Part shown: positions 51,289 to 62,519 of the stretch, piece after piece
Position numbering within the stretch: position 1 is the first letter of the stretch
Layout of the letters: each line of letters starts with the position of its first letter
Assembly (NCBI GenBank): GCA_963921935.1
Contig: OY998175.1
Location: 228,616,122 to 228,680,121, forward strand
Direction: 5' to 3'
DNA from: Galeruca laticollis
Taxonomy: Eukaryota; Arthropoda; Insecta; Coleoptera; Chrysomelidae
Length of the DNA stretch: 64,000 nt
The notes under the pieces: generated by a model
Seen by the model: the letters and a program-made list of their open reading frames with translations, nothing else
Databases searched by the model: none
Told to the model about the DNA's origin: nothing
Translations under genes and position numbers: made by a program

Positions 51289-52250
51289 TTAGACACCAAC
51301 GCAATGTGACAGCATGGATATTACAATAGAATTATATAATTTCAATTTTGACTCCCAAGAAGTCATTCTGGGGCGAACCATTATATCAGTGACGGCTGCA
51401 AAGGCTTGTTTCACTTTAGTCACTGTCATAACAGACATTTCAGAAAATAACGAGGACGAAGTAAAAAGTATCCCAAGATAAGAAAATTGTTTAAAAACAT
51501 CAAGTTTTCCATTATTATAATAAAAATTGTAATTATTGTGGAAGCCACCTCTCCCGAATATCATGATTTTAGTCTTTGAAATATTTACTGAAAGTTTGTT
51601 ACGGACCGAGTATTTATATAAAGTTTTAAGTTTCTTATTGAGATCAATCTGCGAATCTCTAACGATCATCAGATAATCTGCGTACATGAGCAACATGAAT
51701 GCTTTAGTATTTTCCATGTTTAACCCTAGATGACCCCGCTCTACGAAAAATTGCTCCATATCAGCCACAAAAATAGAGAACAATAATGGGCTTAAAGTTT
51801 CGCCTTGTAAAACACCCTTGTCTATCCCGTATGGTTTTGAATGCTGGCCATTTACTCTTATTGTCATGAAAGCCTTGTCATATATATTCTTTATCAAACG
51901 AATCATTTTTGAGCTGACACCCGACATGAATAATTTACTATACAAAATGTTATGATCTACACAATCAAATGCCTTCCGAAAATCAAAGGCTACAAAAACT
52001 TTGCGTCTTTTGATCCTAAGATGTATTTGAGTAACTGCATTCAGAATAAACACATTGTCCGTGCAACATCTGCCGACCCGGAAGCCAGACTGCGTCTCAG
52101 GGAGTATATTGTACGAATCACAAAATTTTGACAGTCTTCCTAAAATAAGAGATATAAAAAGCTTGGTCATACATACAGTTAATAAGAGCGATTCCTCTGT
52201 AGTTTTCAGGGTCATCAATAGGTGCCTTTTTATTTAACATAGACATTATA
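51289..52250 (-). pseudogene. LINE reverse transcriptase (catalytic box altered)
   Basis: Blocks: DPENYRGIALINCMY, ETQSGFRVGRCCTDNVFILN, FVAFDFRKAFDCVDHNILYS (first Asp), GIDKGVLQGETLSPLLFSIF, LMYADYLMIV where Y-A-D-D is expected (second Asp changed to Tyr), NKLSVNISKTKIMIFG and FSYLGILF. A shift near 52180 splits the first block from the rest. The altered box means it could not polymerise. Confidence 0.82.
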
Positions 52251-52299
52251 ATATTGTGCCATTCGGAGGGAATTTCTTCTGTTTCCAAAATAGTATTAA

Positions 52300-52995
52300 A
52301 CAATGAGCATATGTATAAAACCCAATTTTGTGGTAGATATTTATAAAATTCATATGAAATTCCATCAGATCCTGACGCTTTATTATTTTTACATTTCTCA
52401 AGGCAATTTTTTAATTCAGAGAAAGTAATCGGACAGTCGAGATCAGGATGTTGAGCATCGTAAAATTGAATATCCAGCTGTATCCTGGGTGTACTAAATC
52501 GATCATAATAATTCTCCCAAATCTCCAAAGAAATTGAGGAGATTTTGGTAGAAAATTTAAAGCTATTTATCGCCTTCCAGAAGCCAGCTTGATCGCGTGT
52601 GTTAGAGATGGCTAAAATTAAATTTTGCTCAAAATTACTCTTCTCGTTTTTTATTAACGTTTTATACAACTTTTTTCCTTCATTATATTGACTTTTAAAC
52701 GTATCTACAAAATTATTTTTAATCAATAATTTAAGTGATGATTTGAGATTGCGTTTAGAAGCAGCACACTCCGCGTAAACCATCTGTTATTACGTATTCT
52801 ACTGGAGACTGAAATCTTATAAACTAAATTTAAAGACTCAGCCGTATTTTTGATAGTGTTAACTATACTAGTATAGTTTAAATCAATACTGTCAAACAAA
52901 CCTACTGAAGGAGAAGTTCTCATTAATTGTTTATATTCCGACAACACAGAGTAGTTCCACCGAACAACAGAATCTGTTTGTAACTTGTTCATCAA
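52300..52995 (-). pseudogene. LINE linker between endonuclease and RT
   Basis: Two overlapping frames (52995-52723 and 52783-52300) read VSSRIRNNRWFTRSVLLLNA, AGFWKAINSFKF, NCLEKCKNNKASGSDGISYE and PSEWHNIIMSMLNKK. These are the WF(T)-x-E/V-region, the KAxGxDGI block and the following W-x-x-I-x-x-x-x-K motif that precede LINE RTs. Confidence 0.75.
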
Positions 52996-53600
52996 TTTTA
53001 AACGAGATTTTCAGTAATAGAGGAAAGTGATCTGAATTTGTTACTAAATTTAAAACTTCTAACCTCTCTATAACAGACAGACAGGGATTATTACAAAAAG
53101 CGAGATCTATGACACTGACACCTCGAGGGCTTGAGTAAGTAAATTTAGCGGGTCTATCGCTAATGATAGATCCGTTTACTAATGAAAGATTGTGACTTGC
53201 CATAGAATTTAATAAGGACCGACCCTTATAGTTAATTGTTTGGTCTAAACTTAACATATTTTCGAATATATTCGTATTTTATACATGAATTTCAGGAATA
53301 AAGGATAAGTCACCTACTCTACAGTTAAAATCGCTTATTAAAAGTAGTATTAGGTTGTTATGTGTGTCAGTTATATCTGATAATGACAACTGAAACAAAT
53401 CTAAAATATTTTCAATATCCAAATCTGGCTTAAAACAACAAAAACATAAAATCATAATCTGATCCTTATATACCATTTTACAAATTAGCCACCAGGGGGT
53501 GGTCTCAAGAACCGTTACTGTAAACGCTTTATTATAGAAGATGATTAAACCTCCGCTTGCACGGCCTTTGTGACCTCTCCCGAACAGCTGCTGAAAAAAT
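52931..53600 (-). pseudogene. LINE endonuclease, decayed
   Basis: From about 53590: GRGHKGRASGGLIIFYNKAF, then LLISDFNCRVGDL (catalytic D-x-N, preceded by Ser for Gly), SVIDLAFCNNPCLSVIERLE and NSDHFPLLLKI (terminal S-D-H). The first blocks (Asn and Glu sites) are missing with the 5' end. A shift at about 53280 divides it. Confidence 0.78.
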
Positions 53601-54080
53601 ATAGTAATATTTGCTTGATAGTTGGTCCATTATAATTTACAATAATTAGGTATTTCCATTAAACATTTTTAAGAAAAACAAATTTAAATTTTTTTCTTTA
53701 GAAAGTTCCCTCTACCTATGACAATTAAAACTAAATGCAATTGTTTTATAGTAGATGTAATTAATTCATCTACACTCTTTCTAATGACACCAATTTCGAT
53801 AAAATCGTTTCATCCAAACAAAAGTTATAGGCATTTATCCACAAACACTTCCCCACTCTCCCCCCCCCCCCCCTTTATTTGAAAAAATAAAAAAACAAAC
53901 AAATTTGTGCGGAATTTAGGCCTCTTTCTAGTTTACTTATTTAACACCTGGTATAATTGGGCATATTTCACAAAAAACTGGTTTTTAAATTTTTCTTCAC
54001 AGGTTAACCTAGAAACTTGAAAGTTATTTCCAGCGATTTCTATTGGCCACTTTTACTAAGGAATTTTTTCTCCTAAAGTT
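53601..54080. other. No gene recognised
   Basis: AT-rich with a C-run at about 53862-53875. No domain. Confidence 0.35.
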
Positions 54081-54083
54081 ATA

Positions 54084-54365
54084 ACATGAGTCATTTATAG
54101 GTCCGTCAAGCTGCCCCCCTCCCCGGTTAGATTTTTTTTCCAAAATGCTAGCACACATAAAGGGCACCTAGCACAACAATTTCCATAGCTAGCACACCAA
54201 CAGCTCACAATAAAGATGCTTTTGAATTCGGGTGGAGCCAGGTTAACGCTAAGCCCCCCCCCCCCCGGTTGGAATTTTTTCGTCAAAATGCTAGCACAAA
54301 TAAAGGACACCTAGCACAACCTAGCACACCAACTAAATTTTTAATTCTGGGGAATGGGGGTCAGT
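54084..54365 (-). repeat. ~140 bp tandem repeat, short copy (family shared with 62520-63090)
   Basis: Two units with GAATTCGGGTGGAGCCAGGT, AATGCTAGCACA(C/A)ATAAAGG and CACCTAGCACAAC landmarks, offset 141 bp. The left end (AGGTCCGTCAAGCTGCC) and right end (GTCAGTGAAATAACGCTA) match, inverted, the two ends of the longer copy at 62520-63090. Confidence 0.85.
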
Positions 54366-54428
54366 GAAATAACGCTATACTTACTTGATGAATAAATAAA
54401 TGGATAAATGAATAGGTTGAATATATAT

Positions 54429-54914
54429 TGTTACGAACTCGCACACCGAAGCAGATACTAAATACGGTCCTGTAACGTTATGTTAACTGAGTTAGAAAAA
54501 TTGCGAGCGCGCCGAATTCTGAGAAGGTCTATTGGGATTTATTGTGACCGTTTTTATAGACATGTTCTCGGAAGGTCTTTTAAGGATGAAGCCGGCAATC
54601 GAGAAATATCGCGAAAGGCATTTGTGTGTGTGTAAGCCGCAGTCCGGAATGTTCTAGTAAAGAAAGTTTTGATATAAATAAAGGACCGATCAGCGGATGA
54701 GTTAGTTTATAATTTGACATAATGAGTTAAACAGTAAATAAGTGAATATAAATTAAGTGATTATATAAATTAGTTTAAGTGAATGTCCTGAGTATATATA
54801 AATTAAGTGTTAGTGATTAGTTTAGTCTTTAAATAAATTAAGTAAGTGAACCTACCGTGTGCTTAAAATTTATCACACCCGTTTATTGTTTAAATAAATA
54901 AGAAAAACATTACT
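54429..54914 (+). repeat. Copy C 5' LTR
   Basis: Begins TGTTACGAACTCGCACACCG and ends AACATTACT, where relatives end in ACA. It carries GATATAAATAAAGGACCGAT, a likely TATA/initiator region, at about 54669. Confidence 0.93.
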
Positions 54915-54915
54915 T

Positions 54916-54932
54916 TGGTGTCAGGTGTGGGG
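54916..54932 (+). other. tRNA primer binding site (copy C)
   Basis: TGGTGTCAGGTGTGGGG, one base after the LTR, resembling the complement of a tRNA-Leu 3' end with two differences from TGGTGTCAGAAGTGGGA. Confidence 0.7.
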
Positions 54933-54958
54933 TAATATAAATAAATTGCTACGTAAAA

Positions 54959-56230
54959 ATGGCCAAGAGACTATGTGATCTGAAAGTCACGGAATCAAGA
55001 GCAGAATTGGAAGATCGTGAGTTGGAAACGTCCGGTAAGAAGAGTGAGTTAGTAGAAAGACTCAAAGTGGCACTGGTAAGTGACGGCTTGGATCCAGAAA
55101 CATTTTTATTCAATGACGAGGCTTCCACCTTAATCTCGACAATTTCTGCCATGGAAGAGAAGATTTCTGCTAATATGGACGAGAAGATTATAATAATGAA
55201 GAACGATTTTTCGGATATGAAGAATGATATTTCTGCTAATCTGGACGAGAAGATTTCTACTTTGAAGAACGATATATCTGCCGATATCTTATTAATGAAA
55301 AATGACATTGCCGCTGACGTGGAAAATAAAATTTACTCTCTTATATCGGATATTGAGGATAAAATCACAACCATGGACGAGAAAATGGAAAATAAAATGA
55401 CAACTATGGACGAAAAAATCAAGGAGTTAGAGAGTAAGATAACAGATTTAAGAACACAAAACACGCCAGCATAACTAAAGAAGATCGAGATATGCAAGCC
55501 AGCAACACAACCCAAGACAGAAGATATGAGCAGTTTTGCCCGAGTGAAGGCTCCAACGTTTGACGAAAAGACATCGTGGACCAATTATGTGAAACAATTT
55601 GAAGCGGCCGCTAGAGTAAATAATTGGTCCGATAGAGAGAAGGCAGTAAACTTAACCATCGCGCTTCGGGGAGATGCCTTAGATGTACTTCAGACGATAC
55701 CACTTGAAGAAACGGATGACTTCGAGCAGTTTAAGAAGAGGTTGGACATGCGATATGGTCACGAACATCTAGAACATTTGTACCAATCCCAGCTGAAGAA
55801 CCGAAGGCAGAAACGTGACGAAGCACTTCAAGAATATGAAGTGGATATTGCCCGACTCGTTCGATTTGCTTACCCATCAGCAGCAGAGAACATGATGGAA
55901 TGTCTGGGCATCCAGGCCTTTATTAATGGCTTACGTGACCCCGATATGCAGAGGACGCTTCGCTTAGCCCATCCCAAAACATTAGTTGACGCATTGACAG
56001 CTGCCCTTGAATATGAAGCAGCAACGAAGGCTTCAAGATATAACAAAATTAGGACCATCCAAGAAGAAGGTGACGAAGACAGATTTGACCAGTTCGTCAG
56101 TTTAATAAAAAGTATGATTGACAAGAAGTCGAGAAAGATAAGATGCTGGGATTGTGGTGAGCTAGGGCATGTATGTAGTTCGTGTAAGCGCCCCAAGACT
56201 CCTGCAAGCCAAGAACCCCAGTCACAGTAA
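54959..56230 (+). pseudogene. Copy C Gag: SAP domain, coiled coil, capsid, CCHC knuckle
   Basis: One frame from ATG 54959 with a single internal TAA (55472, where relatives have Glu). Residues 5-40: SAP (LCDLKVTESRAELEDRELET, KKSELVERLKVAL), then DPETFLFNDEA. Residues 60-165: heptad-rich coiled coil (SANMDEKIIIMKNDFSDMKN and similar repeats of MKNDIS). Capsid: SWTNYVKQFEAAARVNNWSD, ALRGDALDVLQTIPLEETDD, ECLGIQAFINGLRDPDMQRT. Knuckle: CWDCGELGHVCSSC, spacing intact. SAP in a Gag suggests tethering of the particle or pre-integration complex to AT-rich chromatin; that role is inference. Confidence 0.88.
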
Positions 56231-56235
56231 AACTA

Positions 56236-58340
56236 GAATGGGTCGGCTACGAGGGGGCAGCACCGACCCATGACCATTCCAAAGACCCTCTCATACTGAT
56301 AGCTTCTCTCAGATGTCGTAACGACAGTGTATATGTGGACGGCGAAGTAAATGGCAAGAAATATGCTCTGCTGGTTGACACTGGGGCAACTAGAACCATT
56401 ATACGACCAGAGATAATAAACCCCAAGAAGAAGCTTCTACCACCGAGACTGCGACTGCGGACCGCCACAGGCGAGAGTGCCAACGTTCACGGGGAAACAC
56501 AAATCCAATTGGGAATTGGCGCAGAAAAGTTCACGCATACGGTAATCGTAGCTGACATTGAAGAAGACGTGATTCTGGGAATGGACGTTATGAATGTACA
56601 TGGTTTCCAATTAGACTTTAGAAACAGAACCATTAAACTGGGTTCCGATGAGGTATTCCTGCATCCATATGAAGGCAGCGCGGTGTTGGCAGCTGTACAG
56701 GAAGATACCGTTCTACCTGCACGAAGCGAAACCATGGTAGTAGCACGGCTACAGGGAATCATGGAGGAAGGTACACCGGTTATGATGGAACCAAGGAACC
56801 ACGACGAGGAGGTTGGCAAAGGAGTACTAATTGGGAAAGGATTGGTTACGTCGGCGAAGGAGATCCCTGTGCGACTGATAAACATGAACGATTACCCAAT
56901 TACCATCAAGAAGGAAACCAAGATTGGATCCTGCGTACCAGTGACGTCTATAGTTCGTCAGACAACGACCACTGACAATTCTAATGCCAGATTCGAACAG
57001 ATGTTATCAGTAGCTGGTCAATCTTTGGATCGAGCTAAAAAAAGAGAATGAGAGAATTTCTCTTGCAGTATCGAGACTTATTCGTACCAAAAGGAGGAAA
57101 GACTGGCAGAACATCAGCCGTCAAACACAAAATCGATACTGGTAATGCTAAACCAATTAGGCAATCAGCTCGAAGAATTCCACGAGCGAAGAGAGAGGAA
57201 GCTGAAAGAATAATTCGAGAGATGGCAGAAGAAAAAGTAATAGAACCATCTACTAGTCCATGGGTGTTTCCAGTAGTGCTCGTCAAGAGAAAGGATGGAA
57301 CTACGAGATTCTGCGTGGATTATCGCCAGCTTAACAACGTGAAGAAGAAAGACAGCTATCCTCTGCCTCGAATTGACGATACGCTAGACACTTTGGCCGG
57401 CAGCATTTTTTTTCCACCTTGGACCTGAAGTCTGGTTATTGGCAAGTGGAAATGGACCCAGAAGACAAAGAGAAGACTGCTTTTACCACCGGATCTGGAT
57501 TATGGCAATTCAACGTCATGCCATTCGGGCTCTGTAATGCGCCTACGACATATGAAAGACTCATGGAAAATGTCTTGGAAGACATGCTTGGTCTATTTGG
57601 ACGACATCGTCGTACTGGGGAAGACATTTGACGAACACCTGAAGAATTTGGTAGACGTATTCAAACGACTCCAAGCTGCCCAGCTCATGCTAAACCCGAA
57701 GAAATGTCAGCTGTTCCAAAATCGAGTCAACTATTTAGGTCATATAGTAAGCAATGAAGGAGTGGCCGTGGACCCAGAGAAAATTGCTTCCATTCAGCAA
57801 TGACCGCAACCAACCGACAAACATCAAATTAGGAGTTTCCTTGGACTTTGCACGTATTATAGAAGATTTATCAGGAAGTTTGGAGATATTGCCAAGCCTC
57901 TAACTCGACTTACAGAAGTATCAAGAGCTTTCCAATGGGACGAAGATTGTCAAACGGCTTTTGATACCTTGAAGAGGCATTTAACCACGGCGCCGATATT
58001 AGGATACCCTTTACCAGAGGGAGACTTCATTCTGGACACTGACGCAAGCAACGTAGGAATTGGTGGAGTGTTCTCACAGATCCAAGGAGAGCAAGAAAGA
58101 GTGCTGGGATATTTTAGTAAAGTCCTCTCCAAACCAGAACGAAACTACTGCGTCACAAGAAGAGAACTTTTGGCGGTAGTGAAGTGCGTGGAACACTTTT
58201 ACCAGTATCTCTATGGTAGGAAGTTTTTAATCCGGACTGATCATGCAGCACTCAAGTGGTTGATGCAGTTCAAGAATCCCGAGGGCCAGATCGCTAGATG
58301 GATTGAACGACTTCAAGAGTACGATTTCAACATCGAACAT
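56236..58340 (+). pseudogene. Copy C Pol: protease, RT and RNase H
   Basis: Protease (LLVDTGATRTII, ILGMDVM) lies in the -1 frame relative to gag. RT blocks: VLVKRKDGTTRFCVDYRQLN, DLKSGYWQVEMDPEDKE, FNVMPFGLCNAPTTYERLME and CLVYLDDIVVLGKTFDEHLK, spread over three frames by shifts at about 57045, 57412 and 57585. A TGA at 57801 replaces Trp. RNase H: DFILDTDASNVGIGGVFSQI, YCVTRRELLAVVKCVEHFYQ and RTDHAALKWL. The catalytic residues are all kept; damage is confined to indels and one stop. Confidence 0.88.
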
Positions 58341-59862
58341 CGAGCTGGTGTGAGTCACCGAAATGCCGACTCCCTATCCAGACGGCCGTGCCCAACAGAC
58401 TGCTCCCACTGCAACAAGGCGGAATCTAGGGAAGCTGCAGTTTCAAGAACTACTGTAGTCAACGAGGAATGGTCACCCACCAGGATCAGAGAAGATCAGG
58501 AGAATGATCCTCACCTGAAGATGATCCGGCAATGGAAGAAAGAAAATCGGTGACCTACCTGGCAAGAAGTGTCAAAATTTTCACCGAAACTCAAGGCGTA
58601 TTGGGCTCAGTGGGACTCTCTTGTCCTGGAAGAAGGGCTTTTGAAAAGAGTCCTTGAAAACGATGATGGTTCCGAGATGAGGAGACAGCTAGTTATCCCG
58701 AGAACAAGAGTAGCTGAGGTACTAAAGAAGTTACACGACAGTCCATCGGGAGGTCATCTGGAAGTGAAGAAAACCCTTCAGCGAGTCCGTGAAAGGTTGT
58801 ATTGGATGAACAGCTCCGACGATGTGAAGGACTGGTGTAAGAAATGTACGACTTGTGCTACGACTAATGGACCACATTGCAAGAGAAAGGCACCCATGAA
58901 ACAGTACAATGTTGGAAGCCCTTTCGAAAGGATTGCTTTAGATATCGCTGGACCATTTCCGACGACAGAAAATGGTAGCAAATACATACTGGTTGTAATG
59001 GATTATTTCACAAAGTGGGTGGAAATTTACGCTATCCCGAACCAAGAGGCCACAACTGTAGCAAATGTATTGGTGAAAGAATTGATCAGCCGATATGGAG
59101 TGCCCTTGGAAGTCCACAGCGACCAGGGAAGAAATTTCGAAAGTCATCTATTCCAGGAGATTTGCGAGAAGCTGGGAATGAAGAAGACCAGGACAACAGC
59201 ATTACATCCACAGTCAGATGGAATGGTCGAGAGAATGAACAGGACTATTGGAAAATACCTGTCCACAGTAGTATCCAGCCATCAGAGAGACTGGGACCAG
59301 TATCTTTCCCTATTCGCATTGGCTTATCGATCTGCCGTCAATGAGTCCACGGGTGAAACACCGGCGAAAATCCTGTTTGGACGTGAAATGAGGCATCCTT
59401 GTGACCTGGAATTCGGCTGTCGGTCTGGAGAAGATCTAGCAGGCGAAAACTACGTGATCCAATTGAGAAGAAGGCTGGACGATATTCATGAATTAGTTCG
59501 AACAAATCTTCAAGTTGCCAGCGACAGAATGAAAAGTCGGTACGACACGCAGGCCACAGAAGGCGGTTTCAAAGAAGGGGACAAAGTATGGTTACACAAC
59601 CCGACGAGGAGAAAAGGATTTTCTTCAAAATTACAAAAATCCTGGAAAGGTCCATACTTAATCAAGAAAAGGATCAATGACGTTATATATCGCATAAGCA
59701 AGATCCCCAACGGAAAACCAAAAGTAGTTCACCAAAACTGACTAGCGCCATTCGAAGGAGACCATGGCCTGGAGGAAGGAGTAAACCTTATTCGAGATGT
59801 GTCTGACCCCACCTTCGATGAATTTATGGGCGCGTCTGGAGGTACCGGGAAAGCTAGATATG
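58341..59862 (+). pseudogene. Copy C integrase
   Basis: Same frame as RNase H, with TGA at 58551 and 59739 where copy A has Arg codons. HHCC domain: SPSGGHLEVKKTLQRVRERL and WCKKCTTCATTNGPH. DDE core: ERIALDIAGPFPTTENG, VPLEVHSDQGRNFESHLFQE and DGMVERMNRTIGKYLS. GPY/F block: SWKGPYLIKKRI. After the second TGA the frame continues through LAPFEGDHGLEEGVNLIRDV and FDEFMGA to EQRQDLFTL, passing into the macrodomain without the stop seen in copy A. Confidence 0.9.
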
Positions 59863-60445
59863 GAGTCATTTCAGAACAACGACAAGATTTGTTCACTCTC
59901 ACACAACACTGGCACACAACATGCCCGCCCGTCGGTTGGCATCCGTGTTTCGAAAGAAGTTCGGGCAATTAGAAAAACTTGAAGACCAGATTCCAGCCCC
60001 TGGCAAGACACTGAAACTGAAACATAATTCGCGGTACGTCTTCTACGTGGTAACTAAAAATGAATTCCAAGATTGATCTACCTACCGCGATGTGTGGGAA
60101 GCACTTCGCCGAGACCATGTGTTGGAATCCAACGTGAAGAAACTGGCTATGCCTAAGATAGCGAGTAACCAGTTGGATTGGCGAGTCATCAGGAACATGG
60201 TAGAGGTTATCTTCCAAGATACCGGTGTCCAGATATTATTTTGCAGCTACAACCCCCGTTATCAGTATCCGATGAAGACGGTGCCCTGTTATTTCCATAA
60301 GATTGGAAAGTGTAGAAATGGAGTCAGTTGCCGATTCAAACATCCAGTCTCGGCTACTCAAAAGTTCCAGGAGAAACTTTCATTTAAGGAGGGGGTAATG
60401 TTACGAACTCGCACACCGAAGCAGATACTAAGTACGGTCCTGTAA
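59863..60445 (+). pseudogene. Copy C macrodomain (OARD1/TARG1-like) plus CCCH finger
   Basis: Starts in frame with integrase (DLFTL), then a frameshift with small losses leads to RLASVFRKKFGQLEKLEDQI, SRYVFYVVTKNEFQD, a TGA at 60076, KKLAMPKIASNQLDWRVIRN and DTGVQILFCSYNPRYQYPMK. The CCCH finger CYFHKIGKCRNGVSCRFKH follows. As in copy A, IASNQLDW lacks the Gly-Leu-Asp carrying the catalytic Asp. Sharing this change in two diverged copies shows it was fixed in the element family and is not a recent lesion. The coding end overlaps the 3' LTR by about 46 bp. Confidence 0.85.
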
Positions 60446-60882
60446 CGTTATGTTAACGGAGTTAAAAAATGGCGAGCGCTCCGAATTCTGGGAAGGTCTA
60501 TTGGGATTTATTGTGACAATTTTTATAGACATGTTCTCGGAAGGTCTTTCAAGGATTGAGCCGGCAAACGAGAAATATCGCGAAAGGCATTTGTTTTGTG
60601 TAAGCCGCAGTCCGGAATGTTCTAGTAAAGAAAGTTTTGATATAAATAAAGGACCGATCAACGGATGAGTTAGTTTATAATTTGACATAGTGAGTTAAAC
60701 AGTAAATAAGTGAATATAAATTAAGTGATTATATAAATTAGTTTAAGTGAATGTACTGAGTATATATAAATTAAGTGTTAGTGATTAGATTAGTGTTTAA
60801 ATAAATTAAGGAAGTGAACCTACCGTGTGTTTAAAATTTATCCCACCCGTTTATTGTTTAAATAAATAACAAAAGCATTACA
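60399..60882 (+). repeat. Copy C 3' LTR
   Basis: Begins TGTTACGAACTCGCACACCG, ends GCATTACA. It differs from the 5' LTR at scattered sites (for example TTAACTGAGTTAGAAAAATTG against TTAACGGAGTTAAAAAATGG). Confidence 0.93.
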
Positions 60883-60886
60883 ATAT

Positions 60887-62515
60887 GTAAAACGGCTGGT
60901 TTAATTGTTTCTTACTGTAGTTACAAAAAATTTTCGGAACATCCCACTCATATGGTAAAAATTCCAAATGAAGCAGGATCTTTTCGGAGATAACTCTCCG
61001 GCATGGCCGATAATTTCCCTTTTAAGTCCCTATCTAAGTAACTTTTAATTAACAATAGTTGTTATTATCATAATTTTAATTTAAAATATCATAAAAATGT
61101 CACGGTTTGAAAATGATTCTTCAAGTTTAATCCAAAAATGAGTGATTGAAAATGAACCTAAAAGGGTGATTAAATACCATGTAATGTTGTTTAAATAATA
61201 TAAATTTCGCATTAATACAGTTTTATGTCGTGTAATCGAGATATATTCTATCGAATTACACTCGTGAAAATAGTTAGATCATTAGTTTTACTTATATAGT
61301 CCATGTTGCTTGTAATATTATTAGAAAGAATACATATTATTACAACAATCAGCCCTTCGGGGAAACCCTTTCTTAACCCAAACATCTGAATCGGCCAGTT
61401 TGGATGTACCTACAAGAAATGTATTTACTCTTAAGACCCATAAAAACGGCATTATAAAAATAATTCAAATTTTAACGATAGACTTGGTTTAATGACCCTT
61501 TTAAAAAGTCCGAAGAGAACTTCAGATGGATTATACCTAGATTTTAGAAAAATAAAAATACCTATGTCATCAATTTTGATGCCTTCTATTTCATACACAT
61601 ATTGTAAGAAAGCATGAAAAAATTAGTCCACTTTCTTTAGAATGACGTCACATACCTAATCATGGATTTGCATGCAAACTAGACGTATATACAGAATTTC
61701 ATCTCAATCGGTTGAAGATATCTGCTTGAAAACTGAGTTGAAAGATTGCAACCGAACAAACATACATTTCCAGTTACATACTAAAAACTTTGAAAAATAC
61801 ATAGTAATGTTGGTATCTTATGATTTGTCACAGAAATATTTGGAGCTCTGATTATCCGGCTCTAAGAATTAAAAGCTGCATGTTCTAAGTAAACTTAGGA
61901 ATTTAAAAAAAATCTGATAGTGAAATGCAATATTTATGTTATCATTACAATGGTTAATTAACCATCAACTTCGGCAATAAATATTCTGGCAAATTTAAAT
62001 ATAAAGTGTGAGTGTTTCTTTTAAATAAGGACTACAGTGAACCACGATCAGTCTAAAATATGTATTCTCAATATATTGGAACATTTTTAGGGATCTCGGC
62101 CGCCCCTTCCCAGATTGCACAATTTGTCCAAAGGACATATCCAACGGCTTCGCTTTTTTGGACATTTATTTATCCAACATGTCTGTACGCAAACGTTTGT
62201 CGTTGCCTCTTTTATAGTGTGACGTAATTTGCAACTTATTTGTGCACGGATTGTTTCTGGTTCCGTGACTAAATGGTTCAATTTATTTATTTTGTTTTAT
62301 TAAAATTACTATGATTTTAACAAAATAATTTTTAAAAGTAAGGTTTTTTGTATTCTTTCGTTTTTTGGCATTAATTGAAAATAAATAGATAATTATTAAT
62401 TAAATAATAGTTAATTATTAATTAATCCAGTACCCTGCTAGAGGGGAAAATATAGATATCACGCACAATCCGGCAACAGCTGACAACAATAACGCTGTTT
62501 AGGGGCCATTTTTTA
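60887..62515. other. No gene recognised
   Basis: AT-rich. The start could read as a Cys/His-containing peptide (CKTAGLIVSYCSYKK) but ends in a stop after 35 codons. CGAATTACACTCGTG at 61253 recalls the arm of the hairpin at 16441. Nothing else was recognised. Confidence 0.4.
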
Positions 62516-62519
62516 TATG

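Larger units (their letters stand above)
51180..53600 (-). mobile_element. LINE with endonuclease and RT, 5'-truncated
   Basis: The minus strand runs endonuclease (53600-52931), linker (52995-52300) and RT (52240-51289) with a C-terminal tail to about 51180. The 5' end is lost before the endonuclease N-terminus at about 53600. Several frame breaks occur. It differs from the LINE at 12080-16084. Confidence 0.82.
54429..60882 (+). mobile_element. gypsy family copy C, full-length with SAP-Gag and Pol-macrodomain
   Basis: A 6454 bp element with two similar LTRs (54429-54914, 60399-60882) and target duplication ATAT (54425-54428, 60883-60886). It has PBS TGGTGTCAGGTGTGGGG (54916-54932) and polypurine tract AAGGAGGGGG (60386-60395). 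Order: SAP, coiled coil, capsid, CCHC knuckle, protease, RT, RNase H, integrase, macrodomain, CCCH finger. Several single-base stops and small indels silence it, though the LTRs remain close to each other. Its U3 differs from that of copy A (CGAACTCGCACACCGAAGC), so two subfamilies exist. Confidence 0.95.

Noticed and set aside
60890..61000. Short Cys/His peptide resembling a THAP start
   Set aside because: Only one of the required Cys/His sets and a stop after about 35 codons.
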